The position numbers and the translations under genes were made by a program. A DNA stretch of 64,000 nt from Ophioderma brevispina (Eukaryota > Echinodermata > Ophiuroidea > Amphilepidida > Ophiodermatidae). Location of the stretch: the NCBI GenBank assembly GCA_023653785.1, contig JAMKCH010036026.1:121378-185377 (forward strand), given 5' to 3'. Below are positions 10,997 through 25,053 of this stretch, one piece after another; position 1 is the stretch's first letter; each line of letters starts with the position of its first letter. The notes under the pieces are model-generated. The model did not search any database. It was not told the DNA's origin and was given only the letters and a program-made list of their open reading frames with translations.

Positions 10997-13430
10997 CGGA
11001 AGCTGAAGACACTGTATCCTTACCTGAAGACCCCAACTCAAAGAATCCTGTAACCCAGGTCATAGAATCAGAACTCAAGGGATCTCAGACGAAGCCAATA
11101 GAACAAGGACCCAAGGAAGCATTCAATGTCCAATATAGATTCAAAAGTGGAAAGAGAAAACAGAGAGTGAAAGCAGAGATGAGTGGTTTCTTGAGGAGCA
11201 GAAAGGGAAAGTGGACTCTAAAGATCAGTGACTGAAGCCAAAAGAATCTGTAGAGAAAAAGGTGTGAAGTCAATCCCGTTGTAAAGAAGAACCTGTGGAA
11301 GAACAAGCCACTGCAGAAACGGAGGTAATTTCCATAGACCCAGAACACTGAAACCTCGAGAAGTGAGAAGCCTGTTGGAACCTGAACAGCTGTTATGACC
11401 TGAAAAGACTGCTGTTGAAACAGAACAGCAGGCGCTTCTGAACCCGAAAAGCCCGTGCTGAGCACTGAACAGGCCCCGGCTGAACCGGGAAACACGTACC
11501 TGCTGACACCAGAAACAGGCCCCCTGCTAAAATCTGAACAGCTTCCGTGCTGAACCTGAACAGACTCCGTGCTGAACCTGTGAACAGCCTAATGCTGACC
11601 TGAACAGCCTTCATGCTGAACCTGAACAGCCTCGCTGAACCTGAATTCTTCACAGCCTCCTGCTGAACCAGAACCTCCTGCTGAACAGAACAGCTCCTGC
11701 TGAACAGACAGCCTCCGACTGAAACCAGAACAGGCTTCTGCTGAACCAGAACAGGTCTGATGAACAACCAGAACAGGATTCATGCTGAACCCAGACCGGA
11801 ACTGGCCCCAATTGAACCCGAGCAGGCCCCTATTGAAATGGAACAGGCCCCTGCTGAACCGGAAGAGGCCCCTGCTGAACCGGAACAGGCCCCTGCTGAA
11901 CCCGAACAGGCCCCTGCTGAACCCGAACAGGCCCCTGCTGAACCCGAACAGGCCCCTGCTGAACCGGAACAGGCCCCTGCTGAACCAGAAGAGGCCCCTG
12001 CTGAACCGGAACAGGCCCCTGCTGAACCGGAAGAGGCCCCTGCTGAACCGGAAGAGGCCCCTGCTGAACCGGAAGAGGCCCCTGCTGAACCGGAAGAGGC
12101 CCCTGCTGAACCGGAAGAGGCCCCTGCTGAACCGGAAGAGGCCCCTGCTGAACCGGAACAGGCCCCTGCTGAACCGGAACAGGCCCCTGCTGAACCCGAA
12201 CAGGCGCCCTGCTGAACCAGAACAGGCCCCTGATGAACCCGAACGGCCCTGCTTAACCAGAACCAGGCCCCTGCTGACCAGAAGATGCCCACTGATGAAC
12301 CAAAAAGGGTCCTGTTGAACTGGAAACAGGCCCCCTCCTAAACCAGAAGAGCCCCCTATGAACAGGAGCATGCCCCTGCTGAGCCCTAGCAGCCCTCCGC
12401 AGAGCCGAGGTCCCTGCTGATTCCTGAGCACCCCTTTCTTAGCTGAGCAGCCCCCTGCTGAACCCGAACACCTGCTCCTAACCCGAACAACTTGCTGCTT
12501 AACCTGAACACTGAACAGCCTGAATCGAATCAGAACCATTGGAGAACCTGAGAACTAGAAATCAGCTTGTTGTGGAACCGATGCCTAATCGGAAAAACTT
12601 GGCGAGGAAAGAACTCCTACCTACAGATCGCAGATGAACCAGAACAAATTGCTGTAAAGAGATAAGTATAACAACGCAACCCACTACAGTATAAAATATA
12701 ACCTGTGTCAGTCTCGAACACAGTTTCTGATGTCGCAACTCAGGAATTTGATGTTAAACACATTCTGAAGAAACCACAGATAAAGCTTTGGAAGAACACA
12801 ACAGATGGAACAATCTGTAGAAGATACTAGTATGGAACGGCAGCATTCCTTTCGTGCTACTGAAGGATAATAAAGGTGGATCAGAACCATATGCTGCCTC
12901 TGCAACAAGAGCAAATCATTACTGAAGGAAACGCAACACTGAGCCCAAGCGAGCTTTCATCAGTCTCTCAAAAACTTGCACCCTCAATTCTGAACAACTG
13001 TTACATCCGGAGCAGAAGAGCCTGCACCATGTTCCGATCACAGAATACAGCACCCTGTGCCTCCGAATCATCACCACCTGAGCCCGATCAGTCACTTTGT
13101 GGCCAAGTACAGCCAACCGATGAGCAAGGACATAGTGTTGTGGAGCAAGAACTGCGACCAGCTGAGGAAGGAGAACCAATGGAAAACGGGGAAACCGCTG
13201 CCACAGATTCAGCAGCAAACATTGCAGAGACTTCAAGTGAGGAGGTTAAACAAGGAACACCCGCCAAAGAAATAACCACAGAATCTGAGGAACATGCCAA
13301 GCCTGAAGCAGATCAAGTAGTCAGTATTGAAGGAGTAGGTGGGGTGGATCAGGAAGTAGCTAAAATTGAGAAGGGGGAAGAACAAGACTCAAGTGTTGCT
13401 GAAGAAGATCAGGGACAGGGTCAAGCAGAG
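10997..13430 (+). CDS. Large Pro/Ala/Glu/Gln-rich coding block, with frameshifts
   Basis: The block starts after a pyrimidine-rich acceptor (ttttgcttttcttctcacacaaag). The open frame there reads AEAEDTVSLPEDPNSKNP, but the acceptor as written is not phase 0 to it, which one missing base would explain. The frame is open to about 11233 and is then broken. A possible donor lies at 11325 after GAAACGGAG. From about 11380 to 12530 the sequence consists of copies of a 21-bp unit encoding APAEPEQ-type heptads. It is open only at 11760-12215 and is broken on both sides by single-base length changes. It ends with a clean acidic stretch and a donor at 13431 (GCAGAG|gtaggt). The product would be a long, disordered, acidic linker between the two IQ segments. 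It could be one exon or two or three exons. Confidence 0.55.
11805..12203 (+). repeat. In-frame 21-bp tandem repeat coding APAEPE(E/Q), 19 units
   Basis: Nineteen consecutive seven-residue units are in one open frame. The first two are variants (APIEPEQ, APIEMEQ) and seventeen are APAEPEE or APAEPEQ. Differences between units are mostly the last codon GAG/CAG (Glu/Gln) and silent CCG/CCC/CCA changes in the second Pro. At 12204-12206 one extra base shifts the frame, yet the repeat continues with the same units in the next frame to about 12290 and more weakly to 12530. All six frames are largely open across the array because the unit length is a multiple of three. Confidence 0.85.
12864..13430 (+). 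CDS. 3' open part of the acidic block, with clean donor
   Basis: The frame is open for 189 codons, from just after a TGA at 12861-12863 to the donor. It is rich in Glu, Gln, Ser and Thr: SSPPEPDQS, then VEQELRPAEEGEPMENGETA, then EEVKQGTPAKEITTESEEHA. It ends QGQGQAE before GT at 13431, in phase 0. The terminal exon at 15827 also begins in phase 0, so the two join in frame. I see no domain, and the region should be disordered. This is the best preserved part of the large block and argues that the gene is live. Confidence 0.65.
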
Positions 13431-15994
<2,564 letters not shown>

Positions 15995-17205
15995 AACTGC
16001 AATAATATATTGTGTAAGGAACTTGTGTGGAAACTTTTATTTCAGTTGTTTGTTTACAAAAAAGAGAAAAGAACAAAAAAAATCATGTTTGATATTCTCT
16101 TCAGATTTGACGATCAATTTGATGATTTGATTTGAACAAAAATTATTTTTGGCATTTTGCCCATAGTAATAAAAAATCATGTTACTTTACTTCTAATGTT
16201 AAGATTTTCTGAAAGATTTGGGCAGTACTTGAGATAGCTTATTGGACATCAGAATTAAAATTAAGGCAGAAAATTTGGTGTTTGTACTGAATATCCAGTG
16301 TGATTTTTAAACAATTTCAGTTTCATCTGATTCGAAATACAGGTGTCATGAACAATGTTTTGTACAAAATCAATACAATTTCATAAAGGTGATACTAATG
16401 TCATATAGTATGCAGTACAATGTACGTGTAATTTGAAATATTATGTGTAATTATGATAAAAAGAACAAAATATCAATTCCCTCTTATTTCAGTATCGTTT
16501 AAGCAAAATCACACACAAATTAAAAAATAAATAACTGCATAAAAGTTTCCACAAAGGTCCATCTTCATGTCTTCACCATCTATTTCAACTAAAGAGACAC
16601 TGTAAATATGTAAGAAAATTTGTAAGCCTATTTTATTGTTTTTGTAGTTCTTGTTTTTGCAGCTGGAACCTCAGTCTTCTTTTTGTAGATAAAGATGGTA
16701 GTTGTTTACAAGGTATAATAATTATGTTTCTAACAACAAGATCAAATAACAAGATCATGCAACACCATACATTTTCATCATTTTAATTTTGATTTAGAAT
16801 GGTTTTACCTATAGCAGGGAGCACTCTTGTAAAAAAAGTACAGTTACCACAGACTCTTTGAAATATCTCAATACCCAAGGTCACAGTTCTGAGCCTACAT
16901 ACTGAATGTTAACATACTAAGTTGACTCTATATTTTGGGTATCATTCAGTGAGACAACATACAAATCAGAAGGGGATTACACTGGGGTGTTGACATACCT
17001 CTGGAAGTATGTTAATAGCCTACTTTACTCCATTTATTATTATACACAATTTGGAACGTACAAAGTGGTAAAGGTCACAGGAAACAGTGTTAAGTTGTAC
17101 CTGACGTGTTTACACATACGTGAAATATTTTCTCATTATATTCAGGGATCATATGGACAAAAGAATTGCATATGAACAAACGAATTGCATGATACCCAGA
17201 AATTA
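15995..17205 (+). other. 3' untranslated region and flank of the IQ-motif gene
   Basis: AT-rich sequence follows the TAG stop. It contains several possible poly(A) signals and no open frame of note. The true transcript end cannot be fixed from sequence alone. Confidence 0.4.
16168..16173 (+). promoter_or_regulatory. Candidate poly(A) signal AATAAA
   Basis: This is an early AATAAA after the stop codon, about 175 bp downstream, in AT-rich sequence. Later AATAAA hexamers also exist (near 16525 and 18310), so this is a candidate only. Confidence 0.3.
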
Positions 17206-17216
17206 GGGAGCCCATT

Positions 17217-17520
17217 GAGGGCACATGTGGTCCAGTGGATCAGCGTTCGGCCCGCACGCCAAAGTTTGTGGGTTCGAGCCCCGCTGGGGTCAATGTGTTT
17301 CGTCCTTGAGTAAGGCGCTTTACCTCAATTACTCTCTACCCAGGTGTATAAATGGGTACCAGCATTATTCAATGTTGGGAAGGTAACAGACTCGCTGTAG
17401 ATGAGGTGTGGCGATCCCCTACAGCAACATTATATGGTGGAGTCTGGCCCAATCGCTTCGAAAGAGAGATGGGCACTCCGTTCCTGTGTACACATGTCCG
17501 TCCCCTTTACCTTTACCTTG
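17217..17520 (+). mobile_element. tRNA-derived SINE, full length, with 11-bp target-site duplication
   Basis: An 11-bp direct repeat GGGAGCCCATT flanks the element at 17206-17216 and 17521-17531. The head resembles a tRNA gene. The A-box-like GTGGTCCAGTGG is at 17227-17238 and a perfect B box GGTTCGAGCCC is at 17271-17281. A central block follows, with CCTTGAGTAAGGCGCTTTACC and CCAGGTGTATAAATGGGTACC-type phrases (the latter at about 17340-17360). Similar central domains are shared by widely distributed animal SINE superfamilies (Deu/Meta type, from memory). The 3' end is a short CCTTTA-type repeat (ctttacctttacctt). The clean duplication suggests a fairly recent insertion. Confidence 0.85.
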
Positions 17521-17531
17521 GGGAGCCCATT

Positions 17532-18658
17532 TCTCACTACCTGCAAGTATTGGGACTCACTGAACTTTGACTTGGAGAGTAGGAGAGTCTGTTGTAAAAT
17601 TTACTCTGTTTAGTTGAAATAGAACATGTTAATTTCATCCAATCAGGTTTATCAATAATTATAATTATGTAGAGAAACCAAAAGAAATCTTAGTCTACCA
17701 TGATGGCGTCGAGTTGCAACATCAGTGAAAATCTGGAGACAGATCACTGCCCAAGAGAAGCATAATCACTGTCCATGCACAAATTAAAAGTATGATTTTA
17801 TTGTTTTAATATCTATAGTGTGTATCAGAACTAAATTGGCAGACTAAGCTGATGGCATGAAATTACACAAAACAGATTGAAATAAGTTGCATGATCACAC
17901 TTAAAAAAATGTACTGATTCAACATAATATTTTGCTACGTTGCCTTTAGAAGGCTTGAAATTACACCAAACTGCATGATCATACTCAAAAAGTTGATGCA
18001 CCCAGATTTCAATTATATCATTCACTGGGTGGCCTTTAGGTGTGAGTTTAAGTTGGGCAAGAGATTAGTCGTGTGTCGTCAGATTAAGAGTGTGTGTGTA
18101 TGTACGATGTTAATTCACACAAACAGTCATAACATGCCTGTGGTTTGCCCGACACATGTGAAGTGCCATGTTTGCTTTATGCAAAGATAAACACAAACTC
18201 TGCTAATTTAGTATCGGTTAGACTATAAAAGCATTTAGCTCTTATGTGACATGTAAAAAAGATGATTTTGTAAAGGATTATGTGTACAGTTGTAGTACAT
18301 TATTGCTGGCAATAAATTGATTTTATCTGATAATCAGGTTCAAGTGATTCTTAAAACCCTTCGTATACTCTATGAATGACGGTATGTTACCAAAAAACAT
18401 ACCCTCACTCATGAAATTGAAAAAGATCACCAAAGTCACCATGTAACAATTGTGTTTCAAAAACATTTTCAGTGTATATTCTATCTCTCAAATGATACTT
18501 GAAAGTATATACTATCTGATAATCTTAAATGACTTTCTAGCTGTATGTTAAGTAGCCAAAAACAGATAAATGTACGATATACAAAAAAATGACAAAGTTA
18601 TTGAATGCACTACTACGCCCATCACTACTCACATGTCTAGCGGTGTAGTTGTTTCACT
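17532..18658. other. Non-coding interval between SINE and tandem duplication
   Basis: AT-rich sequence with no open frame that I can support. An imperfect direct repeat built on TGAAATTACAC.AAAC.G.TGCATGATCA lies at about 17858-17980. Confidence 0.4.
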
Positions 18659-20281
18659 GAATTTTGTCATTATGAAAATAAAGACTGTTTTGAGTAACTA
18701 AATAATGTGTAGGACATTCTTAAAAAGAACTTTGTGGAATAAATGCATACCTTAGATGAGATTTTTTTATAATCTTTGCAAAAAAAAGGGGACTTCAAAA
18801 TTTAGAGATTGTTACTATTTTGCACTGAAAAGAGAGGTGTTGAATGGTTGATGATGACTGCTTGGATGTTACCTATGATAATTTGTTGGATTGCTAAAAT
18901 ACAAAACAGTCCATGCTAATTGAGAGTGGTATAAGAATACTTAAGAATATGCCCTTTGCTAAGACACTATCAGTGATGCACCTGAAAGAGTCAAAGCATT
19001 CAAAATTAAGTTTCTTGATTTTTCAAATCACTGAGAGTGCCTTTAAGCATTTTTGAGAGGGGATAAAAAACCAGGAAGTTTATTTACTGGCAGCTAATTG
19101 TTATGTAAAAGTGCCTTCCTGATATAATGCCACCCAACTGTGTTCAAGGAGCATAATATGTACCTGAAAGTGCATTAGCTGCCATCTGTCACAGTTTAAC
19201 ATAGAATTTTGTTCTGATGAACAGTAGTGCAGTATGAGCTCTCTTGGTCAAATTAAAATGAGATAGAATCAAACTTGCAGATGACCGCTAATTTTAAGAA
19301 CCTTAGAGGGTCCATTTGCTAGTCACAAGATTCTTCATTCATAAGGATCACTCATCATAAACTTGGGGGTTATGGAAAGGGTTATGACTAATAACCTTAT
19401 TTTAGACTAGCAAATGTTAGGAGCTTGACCATCTTATGCAGCACTCTAAAATTGGAATCTGCTCTAAGATTATATTTTAGATCAAATTTATTGGACTCGA
19501 GACTTCATGCTAATGCTGAAGTCACATTTACCTATTGAACAGATGGATTGGAAATTCTATGGAAGCTGCCGGTTCCATATTATTTCACATCTCACATAAT
19601 AGATCGCTGTTAGCAGTATAACTTTCGATATCATCAGCTAGCAAAGAAATCAATATCAAGAATTTATCCTAGTGATGAGCACTAACAAGAATGTCAAGAG
19701 CTCATATACATCGGTTTCAAAATCAATCAGTAGTGTTTATAAACAAATCGTGTTAATTGGTCTTCATCCCTAGATTACTAGTGACAGAATAGTCTCTTTG
19801 CCAGTACTAGGTGGGTGTCCAGGCGGGCACGTATACTGCGAATACTCACCCAACAAGCCTGGAGAAGTTTGATACGGGCTGAAATCATTGCAGGACATTC
19901 TTTCAAAGATTGTTTATGCTGTAGTATTGCATTTTGGTAAGTTTACTTTAGGCCCTGCCTTGAACTGTGATGAATGAACTGCATGTCAACGATCAGCCAA
20001 TTGGAGCACTCCTATAGCTGACTAATCGGCGATCGACCTGAAACGAAATTCACCAGACTTGTTGTGGTGAGTATTCGCAGTATGTTCTGCAGGACACCCA
20101 CCAAGTACTGGGACCGAGACTAGTACCAGAAGGTGTACTTATAAATAAATGCCTAATTCAACCTAACACGGCTCTAAAAAAGTGCAACATTAGTAACAAG
20201 TCTTTAAATTGATAGTCACAAGGGCACATATTTATACGTTTCTTGTAAGCAGTTTTTGCACTTTTCCAACCTTTTTCACTG
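18659..20281. repeat. Tandem duplication, unit 1 (about 1.6 kb)
   Basis: This unit and the next (20282-21716) are the same sequence for most of their length. Shared landmarks are ATAATGTGTAGGACATTC near the start, AGAACTTTGTGGAATAAATGC, a block beginning AAACTTGCAGA, and the end CCAACCTTTTTCACTG. The octamer TTTCACTG occurs at the left edge (18652-18659), at the junction (20274-20281) and at the right edge (21709-21716), which fits a tandem duplication. Unit 1 contains about 200 bp that unit 2 lacks, and unit 2 has small inserts of its own. Confidence 0.8.
19790..20123. mobile_element. Foldback element nested in tandem unit 1
   Basis: Inverted ends: TAGTCTCTTTGCCAGTACT on the left, and AGTACTGGGACCGAGACTA on the right. 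Both are followed inward by GGTGGGTGTCC and then CTGCGAATACTCACC with its complement. No coding capacity. Confidence 0.7.
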
Positions 20282-21716
20282 AAAAAAAAAAAAAAAAAAA
20301 ACATTATAAAAATAAACACTGTTTTGAGTAACTAAATAATGTGTAGGACATTCTTAAAAAGAACTTTGTGGAATAAATGCATACCTTAGATGAGATTTTT
20401 TTATAATCTTTGCAAAAAAAAGGGGACTTCAAAATTTAGAGATTGTTACTATTTTGCACTGAAAATAGAGGTGTTGAATGGTTGATGACTGTTTGCATGA
20501 TACTTGTGATGATGTTTGAATTGGTATAAGAAACACTTAAAGATATATGCCCTTGGTTCCTTAAGCAATGTTGAGAGGATATAACAAAACCAGGCAGTTT
20601 ATTTACTGGCAGCTATTAATTGCATGATGTAATGTGTGAGTGCCTTCCTAATAAAATGCCACCCAACTGTGTTCAAGGAGCATTAATATTTACCTGAAAG
20701 TGCATTAGCTGCCATGTGTCACATTTTAACATAGAATTTTGTTCTGATGAACAGTAGTGCAGTATGAGCTCTCTTGGCCCACTCTAAAATGAATCTTAAA
20801 AGCCACCATTAAAATGAGATAGAATCAAACTTGCAGAATACCGCTAATTTTAAGAACCTTAGAGGGTCCATTTGCTATTCGCAAGATTCTTCATTCATAA
20901 GGATCACTCATCACAATCTTGGGGGTTATGAAAAGGGTTATGACTAATAACCTCATTTTAGACACATTTACCTATTGAACAGAAGGATTGGAAATTCTAT
21001 GGAAGCTGCCGGTTCCATATTATTTCACATCTCATATAATAGATCACTATTAGCAGTATAACATGCTGCATCGTAAGCTTGCAGACGATAAAAGAAATCA
21101 ATGTCAAGAATTTATCCTAGTGATGAACACAAACAAGAATGTCAAGAGCTCATTTACATCAGCTTCAAAATCAATCAGTAGTGTTTATAAACAAATCGTG
21201 TTAATTGGTCTATCTATATCCCTAGATTGCTAGTGACAGAATAGTCTCGTTCCCAGTACTTGGTGGGTGTCCCGGGGGCACGTATACTGCTAATACTCAC
21301 CCAACAAGCCTGGAGAAGTTTGATGGGGGTTTGTCAATATGGGCTGAAAACATTGCAGGAAATTCTTTCAAAGATTGTTTACTTTAGGCCCTGCCTTGAA
21401 CCGTGATGAATGAACTGTACGTTAACGATCAGCCAATTGGAGCACTCCTATAGCTGACTAATCGACGATCGACCTGAAACGAAATTCACCAGACTTGTTA
21501 TGGTGAGTATTCGCAGTATGTTCCGCAGGACACCCTCCAAGTACTGGGATAGAGACTAGTGACAGTTGGCGTACTTATAAATGAATACCTAATTCAACCT
21601 AGCATGTCTCTAAAAAGTGCAAAATTAGTAACAACTCTTTAAATTGATAGTCACAGGGGCACATATTTATACGTTTCTTGTAAGCAGTTTTTGCACTTTT
21701 CCAACCTTTTTCACTG
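20282..21716. repeat. Tandem duplication, unit 2 (about 1.4 kb)
   Basis: This is the second copy of the block at 18659-20281. It opens with an A-run (about 19 A) where unit 1 has ATTTTGTCATTATG. It is otherwise collinear, with substitutions and several deletions. It contains the second copy of the nested foldback at 21242-21558. Confidence 0.8.
21242..21558. mobile_element. Foldback element nested in tandem unit 2
   Basis: Same inverted ends as the copy at 19790-20123 (TAGTCTCGTTCCCAGTACTT to AAGTACTGGGATAGAGACTA), with inner arms slightly diverged (CTGCTAATACTCACC). It was carried along by the tandem duplication. Confidence 0.7.
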
Positions 21717-22270
21717 TATTGCTGTAGCTTAGATTCTGAGTGTTGTAGTTTCTGACTATTGCCTAATACTGGAGCATGATTGCTTTTTCCAGGCCTTACA
21801 TTCTATCATTAAGTGCAACATTTGACGTGAAAAGAAAAACAAAAATCTCAGAATTAAGAAGATTGTGTGTAATTTAACTTGTAGATTTCTTCCTAGATAC
21901 ACTTGCTGCACAACACTAAAACACAATCCAATACACAAAATCAAATACCACGGAAGCAGTAATTGAGCATTGGAACTATAACCACTACAGCCATGGTGCC
22001 GAAAACACTACAATTACTAGAAACACATTGCTTAAAGAAATACAGTAATATATATATATGTACACAACTTTTGCACATGTGTGGTACGTCGACCACCATT
22101 TAGTATCAAAACAAAGTTGTTTAAAGGGGAACTTGCATGAAACCAGCATTAGGTCCAGGGCAGATATTTTGCTCATGACCAAACTTGCTTTAACATTTTT
22201 GGTCATTTGCCAGGACATGCTCCATGATTCTATTGTTTCTGTAAAGAAACCTGGTTCAATAGCCAAGACC

Positions 22271-23637
22271 ACGAGTTTCTGTAACTTGACCCATCTGACA
22301 CACTTTTTTTTGACATACTTACAAATTCGGAAACCCTTCACGGAAGAAAGCACAGGTTTATCCTGTTAAGGTTTCTGAATTCATAGTGTGTCAGAAAAGT
22401 GTCAGTGGGTCAGTTTCGGAAACTCGATAAAATAGTACATATAGGATATACTATTGTTGGAATGTTGGTTCAATATTCAGAAAAGGAAGTAAAGTAAACC
22501 ATGTGTGGTGGGTCTATTAAATAAGGAGTTAAACCACGGTTTAATAGATGGTGAACATTGAACCAATGGACACTGCTCTTCAAACCATCAATAAGGAAAA
22601 TTTAACATGGACAACAGACACAGTTCGCTAAGGAATTGAATGCAGTTTTGAAAGTATTTATTAACTGCTGGCTGTAGTGCGGGCTCACGTAGTAACTACC
22701 ATGTGTACCATTTTCGGAATGTATATTCCAACTACGGCAAGACAATTTGAAGATAAAATCTGTTGATAAGATTGGTTAGAATACGGGTAAAACTGACCAG
22801 AAAATAGCAAATCCACCATTAATCGCAATAAGTAAACGTAGGTCATGTAGAAAAACAAAATTCAGGATATACAGAGTGGTTACTGTAATGAATAGTGAAG
22901 TGCTTTATAAGCGTATTATTATATAACGCCACCCCCATGCCGGTCCGTAAGTATCAATCTTATATCAGGTGACAAAATTGTATCAAAGAAACAGAGGTTT
23001 CTTAGCTTGGACAATCAAGAGCGCACTGTGGTAAATCCATTAATTATTAAAAATAAGTTAGCCGCGTGGTATTATAAATCATGATTAGGAAGTGGTTTAT
23101 ATACAACTGGATCATTTGGTATTAACAAAAGTGGTTTTAATTTTCGCAGCTTGTTAAAAAAGAATGCGTTTTATGTTTAAAGGTAATACCACTCAAATTA
23201 TGACATTTTCTGTACCATTTTCACAACTAAAACAGGAATTCATTTTGTTTAAACCTAGTTAATGTGTCCAGCACCAGTCCTTCCATTACTGCAATTTCAG
23301 AAATTTTAAAAGTTATATTATGTTAAAACCTCGAAACAGCAATAATGTTGTTGAGTAAAGTATTCCTGACTTATCTGGTCTAATAGGTATTCAGTTCGAA
23401 ACTTTACTTTGAGTTCAGTTACACTGTTCTTTGATTTGGGTAGGATTTAGATAGATAGGTTATATCAAAATAATATTCTGTTTGTGGATTGTGTGGGTTA
23501 CTTTGCATTAATTTTTCTCCGATGGCAAAAAAAAAAAAAAAAAAAACCCCAGTGATTTCCTCCCGTAAAACGCGAGGACAAAATAGGGTTGTACAATTGT
23601 ACTCAAAACCACACATTTCTTTACTGCCACCAGTAGT
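22271..23637. repeat. Spaced direct duplication, copy 1 (about 1.37 kb)
   Basis: The block is collinear with 25054-26414 over its whole length. Shared landmarks include TTGTTGGAATGTTGGTT, CACTGCTCTTCAAACCATCA, GAATACGGGTAAAAC.TGACC, CACCAGTCCTTCCATTACTG and TTCCTGACTTATCTGGTCTA. The left edge is a family B foldback (22271-22435). The copies differ chiefly by many one-base insertions and deletions. A run of about 19 A lies at 23526-23544 where the other copy has eight. Confidence 0.8.
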
Positions 23638-25053
23638 GGGGGACTGTAGTGAACAGATCTTTGTGAGTGTCCAAATCCGGATAAAATTGTGAATTTGGTA
23701 ACAAAGTACTTTATACATTGATAAATAAAATAAATGATGAGCACTTGCCACAACCCCTTTATGGCCCCCAGTTGGATTTCCAAGTTCCACGGGGTAAATT
23801 TGTTTAAAATGTTCAGATTGTGTTGAAAGAACCATGAATTGTATGGTTACAAAGGATTCCAAAAAGGTATAGTTTATACGACCTGTGACTTATAGTTTAG
23901 GAATTATGGGATTAAAACTGGAAATGGTAAAAAAAAAGTCAATTTTGGTTTGTACAGGAGTCAAAAAATAAAAGTTCTTCCAATTTTTGTGAAAATGTGG
24001 TTCAATGTTGGTTTTGGTTAGCTAATAGAAGGAAATATAGGACTAGTTATGATTATATCCGCATTCATATATTCTGGTTCATTGATTGGTTAAACGTGCG
24101 TCACATGACCACAAATAGTTTAACTATTTGCGAGAAAGAGAGAGAAGAGAGATCACAGGGAAATAGACCCCTATTTTCCCTAGGGAAATAGGCGCATATT
24201 TCCCTGTAGCCGATACTGGTGTTATCAGTTCCTTTATCGTTCTTTCGATGATTGGTCAATACTTTTTTTTGAGTTCTAGCTACGGACCGTGTTGAAGTTA
24301 TGCATGAGGGTTACACAGACTCTAGCTTGTATTTCTCAACGATGTGTAGTTCGTATGAGCTATTGCTCTACAAGGAACTTGCGCTTTGAGGATATTTCGT
24401 CGACACCCGTAGGCAACAACATGGCTGCGCAAGTCATGACAGTTGCAATCTTTATTCCCTGTGCTATATTTAAAAACGCTTCACGCAATGCCAAAACAGA
24501 AGCCAGCAAATATATATCACATGACTTCAGCCAGTCGGCCACAAGCCTCATCCTTGCAAACTTTGGTGAGCACACAAAGGATACGAGAGAAGTTCCCAGC
24601 TTGTGGCAGAACAATAGCGTAAATAATAAACATGACGGCTTCCTTAAACCGTCTACTGCTATGAAAAATAAACATAGCATAAATAATAAATGTGACAGCT
24701 TCCTTGAAATGTCTACTGCTACGAAAAGTATGCATGAAAATGGTGTTTTCTTTACAGGGACTACTCCAACGACCTTGAAAACCATCTGGTACATTATATT
24801 TAGGGATATTTCATGATATATGTGCCGATAGATTCATGCCAATTCCTTTAAATACACACCCCATCTTGGAAGAGTTAATGTCTTCCACAAGGGTGGTACT
24901 ATATGGAATAGACCAATCACACCATTTTCAACAATCAACATGATTATTTTAAGATATATACTGTAAAGCAAAGAACAGGCAGACAGCTGGAAAAAAAGTA
25001 ACAGGTTTGAACATAAAATGGTAGCTTATTCAAAATATTGCAGATAAAATAGG
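23638..25053. other. Spacer between the duplicated blocks
   Basis: It contains a near-perfect 19-bp palindrome CAAATAGTTTAACTATTTG (24112-24130), a cluster of inverted GGGAAATAG / CTATTTTCCC motifs (24159-24205), and two 60-bp direct repeats at about 24619-24738. A 175-codon open frame at 24289-24816 spans the 60-bp repeats. It has no recognisable domain, and I do not call it a gene. Confidence 0.4.

Noticed and set aside
11589..12539. Minus-strand open frame of 316 codons across the repeat array
   Set aside because: It is the antisense of the 21-bp coding repeat. Any frame stays open because the unit is a multiple of three and lacks stops on both strands. The splice sites and acidic text support the plus strand.
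17227..17281. tRNA gene
   Set aside because: The A and B boxes are present but no acceptor stem closes, and the sequence continues into a SINE body with a target-site duplication.
24289..24816. 175-codon open frame
   Set aside because: It contains two 60-bp direct repeats, and no domain, splice or promoter signal is seen. The minus strand is equally open.
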